Assembly (NCBI GenBank): GCA_001898935.1
Contig: MKVT01000001.1
Coordinates: 124,001-188,000 of the forward strand
Origin: Paludibacter sp. 47-17
GTDB taxonomy: Bacteria; Bacteroidota; Bacteroidia; Bacteroidales; Paludibacteraceae
Length of the DNA stretch: 64,000 bases
Direction of reading: 5' to 3'
In this document: one piece after another, positions 35,726 to 44,725 of the stretch
Layout: each line of letters opens with the position of its first letter
How positions within the stretch are numbered: the stretch's first letter is position 1
Notes under the pieces: model-generated
Told to the model about the DNA's origin: nothing
Database searches by the model: none
The model's input: only the letters and a program-made list of their open reading frames with translations
Program-made: the position numbers and the translations under genes

Positions 35726-37102
35726 TTAGTTTAATTTCCACCAGTCGATAGTGAATAGATCGCCTTCTCCACCTTTAAATACCAGGCAGATATCGTGTAC
35801 TCCGGTCATTTTTTTTACCTTGCCTTTTACCGTGGTCCATTGTTGCCACGAGCCGGTATTTTTCACTTCCAGCGTGCCCAGTACTTCTCCTTCAGGATTG
35901 TTCAGCCTGATTTCGATCCGGCCTCCTTGTGTGCCCGACGCTACACCTGCTTCAGCGGTTTTTGCACCTTTCCCGAGATCCACGCTACGTACGATAAGGT
36001 AATCGTTATGGTTGATCTGCGTGAGGTAAACCCCCGATTGACTGTTGCCGGCAGTTTTCAAACCTTCGCTCCAGGCCATGGTTTCGGCTTCCACTCTGCT
36101 GAATGGATTGATGCTTGCAACACTTTTAGTAACTCCTTCTTTTGTAGGGGTAATGAGGGGTATACTACCGTCGGCATTGTAAGTGAATTGCTCCACGCTT
36201 ACCGAACGTTTGAAGCCCTGGCCGTTCGACAGCGCCTGATCGTGATAAAACAGGTACGAATTTCCCTTGAAGTCGATTACCCCGGCATGGTTGGTAAAAG
36301 CCAGGTGACCGGCGCGTTGCATGATATGGCCTTTGTAGGTCCAGGGGCCAACGGCCGCAGGAGCGGTTGAATAGGAGATATATTCCGGAATTCCTTCTGC
36401 AGCGTAAATCATGTAATACAGATTATTGCGTTTGAAAAACCAGGGTCCTTCGGTATAGGTGGTGCCGGGCTTGCCGTCGCGCCCGGGCTTCGACCCAAAG
36501 GCAGCGGCGGTCATTTCAACGGTTACAATCCCCTTATCGCCAATACTTTTATCGTACGATACCATATCGCTGTTTAATTTTACATACCAAAGACTCGGAT
36601 TGCCCCAGTAAAGATAAGCTTGTCCGTCGTCGTCGATGGCCACCGTGGGGTCGATGTCCTGCCAGATATGGTCGCTGTCGATCAATCGTTTGCCGATCGG
36701 GTCTTTAAACGGACCCGTAGGCGAGTCGGCTACCAACACGGCTATGCCTTCGCCATGTATAGGCACGTACAGGTAGAATTTACCATTCCGTTCGATGCAT
36801 TGCGGCGCCCATGCACCATTGGTTTTGCTGTGCCAGGTAAAGTTCTTTAGTGAAGCTACCGCTCCGTGATCGGTCCAGTTTACCATATCGTTGGAAGAAT
36901 AGCAGCGCCAGTCGTACATGGTGAAAAAGTTGTTCACCGTTGTATCTTCGTCGTGCGATGTATACAGGTATACGGTTCCGTTGTGCACCATCGGGGCAGG
37001 GTCGGCCGTGAAATAGGTTTGGATGATGGGATTCCGAGCCATTGCGGCCACGGAGCTCAACAGTAGGGCGCCCGATAGGAAAGCCTTAGCGAATGTGTTC
37101 AT
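35726..37102 (-). CDS. GH43 glycosidase with C-terminal CBM6 domain (copy 1)
   Basis: The 458-residue exported enzyme has the same plan as its neighbour: YFTADPAPMVHNGTVYLYTS, WQDIDPTVAIDDDGQAYLYW and YTEGPWFFKRNNLYYMIYAA give the GH43 catalytic triad. CBM6 starts at SRVEAETMAWSEGLKT. It lacks the T9SS-type tail. High similarity to copy 2 points to a tandem duplication. It follows CE1 by 23 nt. The two copies may split work between singly and doubly substituted xylose units; this is inference only. Confidence 0.88.
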   Translation of the reverse strand: MNTFAKAFLSGALLLSSVAAMARNPIIQTYFTADPAPMVHNGTVYLYTSHDEDTTVNNFFTMYDWRCYSSNDMVNWTDHGAVASLKNFTWHSKTNGAWAPQCIERNGKFYLYVPIHGEGIAVLVADSPTGPFKDPIGKRLIDSDHIWQDIDPTVAIDDDGQAYLYWGNPSLWYVKLNSDMVSYDKSIGDKGIVTVEMTAAAFGSKPGRDGKPGTTYTEGPWFFKRNNLYYMIYAAEGIPEYISYSTAPAAVGPWTYKGHIMQRAGHLAFTNHAGVIDFKGNSYLFYHDQALSNGQGFKRSVSVEQFTYNADGSIPLITPTKEGVTKSVASINPFSRVEAETMAWSEGLKTAGNSQSGVYLTQINHNDYLIVRSVDLGKGAKTAEAGVASGTQGGRIEIRLNNPEGEVLGTLEVKNTGSWQQWTTVKGKVKKMTGVHDICLVFKGGEGDLFTIDWWKLN

Positions 37103-37125
37103 AAGATATGCAATTAAGGTGTGAT

Positions 37126-38232
37126 TTATTTGAAAAGAAGCTGTGCAAACTGGTGCAGGCTGCGTCGCCAGGTGTGAAACTCGTGGGCTGTGCCTTCCGA
37201 CACATACCAGGTGGCGTTAATACCCGATTGTTTCAGCGCTTCGGTCGATTTTTTAACGGCATCGGGCCGTTCTTTGCTTCCGGTACTCTGAAAAATAAGC
37301 TTTATGCTGCTTTTGTTTTTCACTTCTTCGGGCTGATACAGCGCGCCACTGAATAAGCCGATGTGTGAGAATACTTCGGGGCGATTCATGGTGATGGCTT
37401 TGGTTTCCATCGATCCCATCGAAAGTCCGGCCATAGCACGGTTGGGCTGGTTGGCCAGGGTGCGGAACTGTGTATCAACAAAGGGGATTAACTCATCGAC
37501 CAATACAGTTTGAAAGGGTTTGATGTCGAAATCGCGCAACCGTCCGAACTGAATTTCGTTGGTCATCCCATAGGTCATAACAACAATAAACGGTTTTGCT
37601 TTCCCTTCGGCGATAAGGTTGTCCATGATGAGGTTTACCCTTCCCTGCATGGGCCATGAATACTCGTTTTCGCAATATCCGTGCTGAAGATACAGTACCG
37701 GGTAGCGTTTGGCTGTCTCTTTTTCGTAACCGGGAGGCGTATAAACAAAGGCCCGCCGGGAAGTATTGGTGCTCGCCGATGGAAACAACACTTCGCGGAG
37801 TTGTCCGTGCGGTACGTTTTTTACGGCAAACATGTCCTGATCGTTGGAAGGAATTTCGATTCCGCTACCCCAGCGGCAGGCTCCGAAATAAAACATACTT
37901 CCGGGGTCGGGTACCGAAGCTCCGTCGATATTCAACTGATAATAGTGAAAACCCGGGTCCTGCGGAGCCGATTCGCCGATCCAGATTCCCTCTTCGTTCT
38001 TTACAAGGTCGTATTTTACAGCGCCGATATCCAGTTGAACCTTTTGGGCGTCGGGGGCCAGAATCCGGGTACGTACTTTTCCTTCGGAGTTAATTTGGGG
38101 GTACTGACTGCCCGGTTGGTTGTACGGACTGGGTTTGAAATCGTCGGCACCGCCAGCCTGGGCGCTGGCAACCTGAACGCCTGCCGCAAGGGCAAAGGCC
38201 ATAAGAAAGACGAAAGGTTGTTTTGTTTTCAT
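37126..38232 (-). CDS. CE1 esterase with N-terminal CBM48-like domain
   Basis: The 368-residue exported enzyme has a signal peptide ending near ASAQA. A CBM48-like sandwich (about 40-130: VRTRILAPDAQKVQLDIG, GFHYYQLNIDGASVPDPGSM) precedes the esterase-D/feruloyl-esterase domain. RYPVLYLQHGYCENEYSW and MAGLSMGSMETKAIT (nucleophile Ser) are present, with the late His in SEGTAHEFHTWRRSLHQF. This plan is common in ferulic-acid and acetyl-xylan esterases of Bacteroidota xylan loci. It lies in operon B between GH97 and GH43. Confidence 0.88.
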   Translation of the reverse strand: MKTKQPFVFLMAFALAAGVQVASAQAGGADDFKPSPYNQPGSQYPQINSEGKVRTRILAPDAQKVQLDIGAVKYDLVKNEEGIWIGESAPQDPGFHYYQLNIDGASVPDPGSMFYFGACRWGSGIEIPSNDQDMFAVKNVPHGQLREVLFPSASTNTSRRAFVYTPPGYEKETAKRYPVLYLQHGYCENEYSWPMQGRVNLIMDNLIAEGKAKPFIVVMTYGMTNEIQFGRLRDFDIKPFQTVLVDELIPFVDTQFRTLANQPNRAMAGLSMGSMETKAITMNRPEVFSHIGLFSGALYQPEEVKNKSSIKLIFQSTGSKERPDAVKKSTEALKQSGINATWYVSEGTAHEFHTWRRSLHQFAQLLFK

Positions 38233-38276
38233 GATGTATCTATTTTAATATTGAATCCAGGATGTTGTTAAATGTG

Positions 38277-40196
38277 TTAATCGATTGGTTGTAAGCTGGC
38301 TGCAAACCCACCGCGGCGAAGCATGTTCACGGCTAGTTCCGAATCTTTGTCAACCACCAGGTAGCGAGTCGATAAAGCTGTATCGTAGTTGCCGTCGGCG
38401 ATGAGTGTGAGCCGGTATTTTTGTCCTTCAGGCAAAAAGTTGAATTTCAACGTTTTGCTTTTATTTCCGCGTGCTTCGGCATGGATGCCGCCGATATACC
38501 AGTTGTCGCCTTTGCGGCGGGCCATCACCACCTCTTTTCCGGGATATCCGTCCATCAGCCGGGTATCGTCCCAGGCATTGGGCACTTCGCGCAAGAAGTT
38601 TTTTGCAGCATCCGGCAGCATGTAATACCCTTCGGGACGGTCGGCCATGTGTTGCATGCCCGACTCGAACAATACGCTCAGGGCGAGTTCGTGACCATAG
38701 GACGTGATGTGCGGATGTTGTGAGTTGGTGAAGGTAACCGGCGTATAGTCCATGCCGCCCACCACATTGCGGGTGAAAGGCAGGATGGTGTTGTGCCCGG
38801 GTGCTGTGGTGGTGAGTTCAGGTCCGTTGTTGTACCACTCGGCACCACGAACACCTTCGTAGGTCATCAGGTGCGGATAGGTGCGCGCCCAGCCCCGCGG
38901 CACCAGGCAGCCGTGGAAATAGACCATGATTTCGAAGCGGGCGGCATCTTCCAGAATATCGATGTAATAATTGATCATGTCCTGTTTCTCACTTTCGAAA
39001 AAATCGACTTTTACGCCGTAAATTCCCATTTTCTTTAACCGGGCAAACTCTTCCATGCGGTTTTTATGCGTGAGCATGCGGTCTTTCGGTGTGGCATTCA
39101 CCCAGGTGTGATCGCCGCCCGAGTTGTACCAGATCAGCGGTTTCACGCCGATGGAATGGATGTAGTCCAATGCATCGGCGAGTTGGCCGCCATCGCCCAT
39201 GGAATCCCATTCCCAGTCGAGCAAGGTATACGGCCATCCCATCGTGGCGGCCAGATCGGCAAAAGCGCAGACGGTTTTATAACTGCGCGTTCCATGGTTG
39301 TCGGACCAATAGTTCCACGATACTTTTCCGGGGCGGATCCAATCGGTTTTGGCAATTACAGAGGGTTCCGAAACGTCGTCGACCAGCGTGGATTCAACAA
39401 TAGTTGCCAGGGAGCCGACCATGATTACCCGCCAGGGCGATTTCCAGGGCAAGGTGACGGTTGGTTGGGTTTCACCCGTTCCGCGGCCGTTCCATTGGTC
39501 GGGAAAGGTGAGTTTGTAGTTGTTTTTTTCTCCGTAGTTGGAGAGTTTGGTGCCGCAATAAGTGCGGTTCAGACCGGCTTCATGAATCAGGAACCAGCAG
39601 GCCTTATCGGGTGTGTTGAAGAGCGCCGGATAGCCCCAGTCTTTTTGTTCATTGCCATCTTGTTGGGTGCTGTAAAGCCCCTCGTTAGCCGGGTTGAACC
39701 TGGTGAGCCAGCGCATGGTGCTGTCGGGAATAGTATAGGACGTGAATTCGTCCTTCACGACAAAGGTTCCTTCTTTTTCCGGAAATTCGTAGCGGAATAC
39801 GACTCCATCGTTGTAGGCCCTGATAATAAGATTCATTTTGGCTTTTGACGGATTTTCGAAGAAAACGGTGAGTTCGTTGGCCTGGTTGCTGCAGTGGCTG
39901 CGCTTGCCGTGAATGGCGGTGTATTGCTCGTTCACGAAGCGTGGTTTTCCTGCGTTCAGGAACTTCAATTCGGTTGAAAAATCCTGATCGCTGCGTGAAA
40001 GTCCCAGCTCGATTTTGGGGATGGCTACAACCGGGCGATGCTCGTTGAAATAATTAACCGTGAGATACCACGCGCCGGAACCGGAACTGCCGAGGGACGC
40101 CTCCAGCTTGTTGTTAGGCGATTTAATGCCGATTTTTTGTCCGTGCAAACCCAACGAAAGAACTAAGAATAATGTAAGGAATGGCAGCCACTTCAT
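38277..40196 (-). CDS. GH97 glycosidase, retaining type
   Basis: The 639-residue exported enzyme has the GH97 layout: N-terminal super-sandwich (about 20-275), catalytic barrel (about 280-540: DWIRPGKVSWNYWSDNHGTR, YTLLDWEWDSMGDGGQLADA) and a C-terminal beta domain. D398 in GVKVDFFESEKQD matches the aspartate nucleophile of retaining alpha-galactosidase-type members. Inverting SusB-like alpha-glucosidases use glutamates instead. In xylan loci such enzymes may remove terminal alpha-galactose or beta-L-arabinopyranose. The gene overlaps the GH98 stop by 4 nt, so both come from one transcript. Confidence 0.88.
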   Translation of the reverse strand: MKWLPFLTLFLVLSLGLHGQKIGIKSPNNKLEASLGSSGSGAWYLTVNYFNEHRPVVAIPKIELGLSRSDQDFSTELKFLNAGKPRFVNEQYTAIHGKRSHCSNQANELTVFFENPSKAKMNLIIRAYNDGVVFRYEFPEKEGTFVVKDEFTSYTIPDSTMRWLTRFNPANEGLYSTQQDGNEQKDWGYPALFNTPDKACWFLIHEAGLNRTYCGTKLSNYGEKNNYKLTFPDQWNGRGTGETQPTVTLPWKSPWRVIMVGSLATIVESTLVDDVSEPSVIAKTDWIRPGKVSWNYWSDNHGTRSYKTVCAFADLAATMGWPYTLLDWEWDSMGDGGQLADALDYIHSIGVKPLIWYNSGGDHTWVNATPKDRMLTHKNRMEEFARLKKMGIYGVKVDFFESEKQDMINYYIDILEDAARFEIMVYFHGCLVPRGWARTYPHLMTYEGVRGAEWYNNGPELTTTAPGHNTILPFTRNVVGGMDYTPVTFTNSQHPHITSYGHELALSVLFESGMQHMADRPEGYYMLPDAAKNFLREVPNAWDDTRLMDGYPGKEVVMARRKGDNWYIGGIHAEARGNKSKTLKFNFLPEGQKYRLTLIADGNYDTALSTRYLVVDKDSELAVNMLRRGGFAASLQPID

Positions 40197-43100
40197 AATA
40201 TTATTTTTTTAGTTTGTACTTTTCCATTCGCGTGATACGATCGCACAATAAGTACTCCGGTGTAGCTTTCCGGAGCGAAAATCCGTTGCCCAGTGATCGT
40301 GTAATATTCTTTCGCTATAACCTGTGAATCTTCATTCACTGCGGGTTCGAGCGCCGTTGTAACGCCTTTAAATGTTATATCGTCGACAAAAAAGTCGTTA
40401 TTGCTTGCCGCCAGTCCCCATACAAACTGAGTCGATCCGGACTGAAAGGCGACACTCGAATTGTCGGTAGTAGCTGTTCCGGCCATCCAGTTAATTCCAT
40501 CGGCAGAGTATTCCATTCGCAATTCGACACTCTTGTTTCCCGATACCGAAGCTTTGTACCATACGGGTTGCCGGGCGGCAGGTTTTAAGCTTGTAACTGT
40601 GGTATTGGTAAGCATGGTCAATGCATTAAAGGTATTGTCGGAACGATAGATCCGGAATTCGGTGGTGTTGGAGGTATTGTAAACGATAAATAAATAACCA
40701 TGCATTAATCCCTGGACATATCCGCTGGAGGCGGTTCCCACCCTTGCATTGTCGCCGCGCAGTAGTACACCGGCCTTTGGTCCTGCCGTTTCAATACATT
40801 GTGTCCAGCTTACGGAATAATCGGTTGCAGCCGATGGAAATCGATTCAGATTGAGTACGCCTGTAGCATTCCGTTGCCCGCCGCTGTACAGCCGGAGCCG
40901 GTTGCTGGTGTTTCCCTGGTTATCGGTGTACGACACGACTCCTGCCGTAGCAGTATTGTCTTTTCCTACGGTGATATCGGTTGCCGGGGGGGTGGATGCG
41001 CGGGTGCGGGCAGGGTCGGTGTCGAATGTATAGCCGGTTTCGACCGGTTCGGGCGTCACAGTGCCCGACAGACGGATCGTGTGTAGGTTGATTCCGCTTG
41101 CGGATACCAACACATGTCCGCTATAGCTACTTGGTTCTAAGCCGGGCCGGAGTCGTACATAAACCGTTTGTCCACGGATTATTCCGTTAATAACCGGAAG
41201 TTGCAGTGTTGTACCGTAGCCTGTTAAAGAATCGGTCGAAAGTTCCATTTCGTCACTGGCGGTGAGGTCGATCGTATTGAAAAGCGATGCACCGCCGACG
41301 CTGAAAGAGTTGTACGTAAACGTGCTGCTGTTCGCCGTATAATTCAGTCCCTTGATATCGAATTTGGATACCACGGTGGCTTCTTCCCGGTAGCTGATAT
41401 TGTCCATGGTCCATCCGGGATCGCCGGTATCTTCCTGTTTCCAAACAATTTCGCTGGATCCTGCCGTATGCTGAGCATCGGCAAAACCTGTTTCGGAGGC
41501 CCCGTACCAGGTAACACTGTCGGCCGAGCATTCGAAAAACAACCGGTCCTGTATGGCCGTTGCTCTAAGCCAGAACGGTTGAGCGGCCTGCAGGCTGAAC
41601 GGACTGCGGTAAGTGGTAACCGCAGCCGGCTCTCCTTCTGCAGCGATGGTATAGGTCGAAAGCGTCGGGGTGCGGTCGTCGCCGACAGCTACCATAAACA
41701 AATATCCCTCTTTCATGCTCTCCTGATTTCGACTGCCGCCTGCCCTCATCAGAACCCCGTTTGGCGAACCAGAACTACCGGACTGTTGTTTCCATACAAT
41801 CGAATAGTCGGTAGCCTGCGCATTGAACAGGTCGAGCGTAGCAATACCCGTTTTGTGTTCGCCGGTACCGTATGCCCTCAATACTTTCGAAGGAAGTTGG
41901 CCCGGACTGCTGTGAAGCACTACGCCGGCCTTTCCGCTGATAAGGGTGATGTTTTCCGCAGCCGGTGATGTGGCTTCCGTACCTGCCTGGTCGTATTCGA
42001 AATGATACATAGTAGTTCCCGAGGCTTCTTCAACCACAATATTGTCGATAAAGAAGTTATAGTTGGTTCCTGCTTTGGCGCGGAGTTCCAGTATGTTTTT
42101 ACCTTTCTGTAATTCAACCGTTTCGGTGTGATATCCCCAATAATCGGCGGTCGATGTTTTAGCAAATACAGGGCTGGATTGTTGCATACCGTTTACATAT
42201 AAATCGAGGGCTAAATTAGCTGAAAAAATGGCATATTTTGTTATTAATTTATACATGCCGGTACGTTCCACGCTAATCGTGTCGCGTACTGCCGAGCTGC
42301 TGCTGGTTCCAAACGACAAATAGCCCATGGCGGTATAGTTCGGAATGCTTTTTTCGCTGATGCTTCTCACCGATTTATAATCGAAATTCTCCGCCTCGTA
42401 TTGCCGGGGCCCCGTGTACACCGGCGCGATTCCGGGCTTCTTTACCTCGCGGCGTGAACCAACGGTTTTTCGTCCGGATGCATTGCCGGCGCAATGTATT
42501 GTAATATCCATCGGACCGTTGTGATCAACAGTAAGCGTGAAAATATTATTTTCCCACCGGCTGCTGACTGTTCCTGTGGTTTGCGTTCCACGATTGGTGT
42601 AGGTAAATACGGGCTGCGACGTACAGCCGTGTAGCGCGATTATATCGCGACGTATTCCGTAGGTAAGCGGTAAACGCTGGTTATTATTGTCCTGGGTGTC
42701 GTAGTTGTTAAGATAAAGATGAATTCGATCGGTATATTCGTTCATTACCGCCATCGAATAGCGTCCCAACGAAAAATCGATCCGGTCGCTGCTGTTGTAT
42801 TGCAGGGGGATGGTGCCGGTGCTGATTTTATCTTCATCCATGAAGGGGTTGTAAATCAGCCAGTTGTTTTCAATTCTTGCCGCATACATATCGCCGGTAT
42901 ATTCCTCGGGAAATAAAGCGTTCAGTTCGTTGAGTTTATGTTGGATGGTGGGCCAGCGTTTCGAGTGGTCCGATTTCTTAATAATAGCTGTGAAACGGCC
43001 GGTTTCCTCTTCACCTTCCTTGAAAGTCATGGGGATGGCGGGATACCGGCCCGTGCGTTTGTACCAGGTTTTGTTGTTCTCCAGTTCCCCGTCCATGGCA

Positions 43101-44212
43101 TACACTCCCGTATACAACGATGGTTCGCTGTTGTATGTTTCTTTGTTGTTGGCCGAATTCACATCGTGAACAACGATGTATTTCGTGCGGTCGATCACTT
43201 CTTCTTTCGTAAGGATGGGCACGGTACCGTCAATTACTTTCCGGAAAATATCCATACTGATGTTCCGGAATTGAGGAAAGACACCGAATTTCTTGGCCGT
43301 GTATCCATTGGTGGTGGGCACCGTACCCTCCGACTTCAAGGTTTGAAGCCAGGTGAGTTCCGGACCGTCGGTTACGGTTGCCCCGGTGAGCATGAAATGT
43401 TCCAGTACGCTTACTGCGCCCGTCGATTCGGGAAAATTGGAGCTGCGCGATTCCCAGCCGCATTCGTCGAACCGCACTCCGTAATGATCGGCATAGCCCG
43501 ATAAGAAAGTTCCGAGATTTGCACTTTCATTATCATAGAATCCATTGGTGAAGGTATATTTATCGACTACAATATGATTTTTCCTGAATTTCTTGCAGGC
43601 CTCGGCAAATTCCGGGTGAAGCTTGAGTTTGCCGAGGGCATTGGTTTGATTTCCTACCGGCATAAAATTACTTACAAACAAATATCCGCCGTATTTATCG
43701 GCCAGCTTCAGCAGCCCGATGAATAAATCGAGCCGTTCGAAAAAGGTTTGTGTACTCTCGAATCCCCAGTTCTGTTCGGCAAAGTTCCATCCGATAAAAT
43801 TCGGATACTTGTAAAAATATTCGTACACGTCGAGTTCGGTGTACGAAAAGTTGCACAGATAACCGCTTGCCGGCTGTATGGTGGCCCAGACCCGGTTTTC
43901 GGCGCAGGTGCGTAACCACGATTCGGCGATGGAGAATGGATAATTGCTGCGGACAAAATCCGATACCGACAGCGAGATATTAAATACCACATAGGGCTTT
44001 ATATCTTCGGGAACAAGGTCGATTGCTTTTTGGGGATCGGGCCAGATCCAGGTATCGATATGGATTACCCACATCGGATGGATGGCCGAAAGCGGACGGC
44101 GCATCGGCTTGTTCAGAGGGTCCGACGATGCATAAAGACCGCTGTAGAAGAACAATACTACAATACAACTAAGGCTCCATTTTGATAGAATCGGCAAGTG
44201 CTGGTGTTTCAT
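40193..44212 (-). CDS. GH98 endo-glycanase, large multidomain exported enzyme
   Basis: The 1339-residue protein begins with a signal peptide and a GH98 catalytic domain (about 35-600: HPMWVIHIDTWIWPDPQKAI, PYVVFNISLSVSDFVRSNYP, GWNFAEQNWGFE). A CBM6/35-like domain follows (about 605-735, YEAENFDYKSVRS). Two related about 210-residue sandwich modules (about 735-950 and 1070-1280, each with DYSxxWxQ, GVLxRxG and YLFxV) flank a small Ig-like domain. The last 40 residues (YYTITGQRI, VLIVRSYHANGK) are a degenerate sorting tail. GH98 includes blood-group endo-beta-galactosidases and endo-xylanases of complex-xylan loci; the setting favours xylanase. It is first gene of operon B. Confidence 0.85.
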   Translation of the reverse strand: MKHQHLPILSKWSLSCIVVLFFYSGLYASSDPLNKPMRRPLSAIHPMWVIHIDTWIWPDPQKAIDLVPEDIKPYVVFNISLSVSDFVRSNYPFSIAESWLRTCAENRVWATIQPASGYLCNFSYTELDVYEYFYKYPNFIGWNFAEQNWGFESTQTFFERLDLFIGLLKLADKYGGYLFVSNFMPVGNQTNALGKLKLHPEFAEACKKFRKNHIVVDKYTFTNGFYDNESANLGTFLSGYADHYGVRFDECGWESRSSNFPESTGAVSVLEHFMLTGATVTDGPELTWLQTLKSEGTVPTTNGYTAKKFGVFPQFRNISMDIFRKVIDGTVPILTKEEVIDRTKYIVVHDVNSANNKETYNSEPSLYTGVYAMDGELENNKTWYKRTGRYPAIPMTFKEGEEETGRFTAIIKKSDHSKRWPTIQHKLNELNALFPEEYTGDMYAARIENNWLIYNPFMDEDKISTGTIPLQYNSSDRIDFSLGRYSMAVMNEYTDRIHLYLNNYDTQDNNNQRLPLTYGIRRDIIALHGCTSQPVFTYTNRGTQTTGTVSSRWENNIFTLTVDHNGPMDITIHCAGNASGRKTVGSRREVKKPGIAPVYTGPRQYEAENFDYKSVRSISEKSIPNYTAMGYLSFGTSSSSAVRDTISVERTGMYKLITKYAIFSANLALDLYVNGMQQSSPVFAKTSTADYWGYHTETVELQKGKNILELRAKAGTNYNFFIDNIVVEEASGTTMYHFEYDQAGTEATSPAAENITLISGKAGVVLHSSPGQLPSKVLRAYGTGEHKTGIATLDLFNAQATDYSIVWKQQSGSSGSPNGVLMRAGGSRNQESMKEGYLFMVAVGDDRTPTLSTYTIAAEGEPAAVTTYRSPFSLQAAQPFWLRATAIQDRLFFECSADSVTWYGASETGFADAQHTAGSSEIVWKQEDTGDPGWTMDNISYREEATVVSKFDIKGLNYTANSSTFTYNSFSVGGASLFNTIDLTASDEMELSTDSLTGYGTTLQLPVINGIIRGQTVYVRLRPGLEPSSYSGHVLVSASGINLHTIRLSGTVTPEPVETGYTFDTDPARTRASTPPATDITVGKDNTATAGVVSYTDNQGNTSNRLRLYSGGQRNATGVLNLNRFPSAATDYSVSWTQCIETAGPKAGVLLRGDNARVGTASSGYVQGLMHGYLFIVYNTSNTTEFRIYRSDNTFNALTMLTNTTVTSLKPAARQPVWYKASVSGNKSVELRMEYSADGINWMAGTATTDNSSVAFQSGSTQFVWGLAASNNDFFVDDITFKGVTTALEPAVNEDSQVIAKEYYTITGQRIFAPESYTGVLIVRSYHANGKVQTKKIIL

Positions 44213-44262
44213 GGTGATGTCTGCGGAATTAGATTCGTGTAAAGTCTGTCAATAGAATGATG

Positions 44263-44327
44263 CAAAAGTAGAAGGTAATTCGTGATGTCGGTTATAAATG
44301 TAGATATTTGGTGTTAGAATTTAGATA
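44263..44327 (-). promoter_or_regulatory. GH98 operon promoter with candidate HTCS operator
   Basis: On the minus strand, TATCTAAA (44320-44327) and TATCTACA (44299-44306) are 21 bp apart. The site is separated by 28 bp from the -7 box TACTTTTG (44263-44270). It is one of the two best copies of the motif. Confidence 0.7.
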
Positions 44328-44391
44328 CATCCCTTCGTTTTCGAACCGATCCGCCCCAAAGGAAGTCGTGCGGCATTCTATTTCGTCTTAT

Positions 44392-44456
44392 TATCTAAAT
44401 TCAAACACATTGTATCTAAAAATTAAATGCAACACGAATTCTACGGTTTATTTTTG
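44392..44456 (+). promoter_or_regulatory. GH10 promoter with candidate HTCS operator
   Basis: TATCTAAA at 44392-44399 and again at 44413-44420 is a perfect 8-bp direct repeat with a 21-bp period. After 28 bp comes the -7 box TATTTTTG (44449-44456). The same octamer in mirror orientation controls the GH98 operon. Confidence 0.72.
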
Positions 44457-44620
44457 CAAAATCATAGGTGGCGGCACAACGAGCTGCGATTCGCCGGCTC
44501 CGGTTCCGCTATGCGATACCGAATATTCATGATAAGTTCAACATCAGGTTTTAGTGAAGCGTTAGGTGTAAAAAAGGTTGGTTGTTGGTCGACACAGTGA
44601 AAATGGCTGATTTTAATTCA

Positions 44621-44654
44621 AACGTTGCTCCTGGTTCATGCCCGGAGCAACGTT
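44621..44654 (+). promoter_or_regulatory. hairpin in the long GH10 leader
   Basis: AACGTTGCTCC (44621-44631) pairs perfectly with GGAGCAACGTT (44644-44654). It lies inside an apparent 5' leader of about 265 nt and has no U-tract, so it may control stability or translation. Confidence 0.5.
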
Positions 44655-44725
44655 GTGAATCGGAGCGCCGGTTTTGGTTGAATGGTGTGTGAATAATTAC
44701 CTGAAATAATAAATAAATTGTACAT

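Larger units (their letters stand above)
44213..44725. promoter_or_regulatory. divergent GH98 / GH10 control region
   Basis: This 513-bp gap has no credible gene. It holds two oppositely oriented candidate HTCS sites, their -7 boxes and a roughly 265-nt leader for the GH10 gene, each listed separately. Confidence 0.65.
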
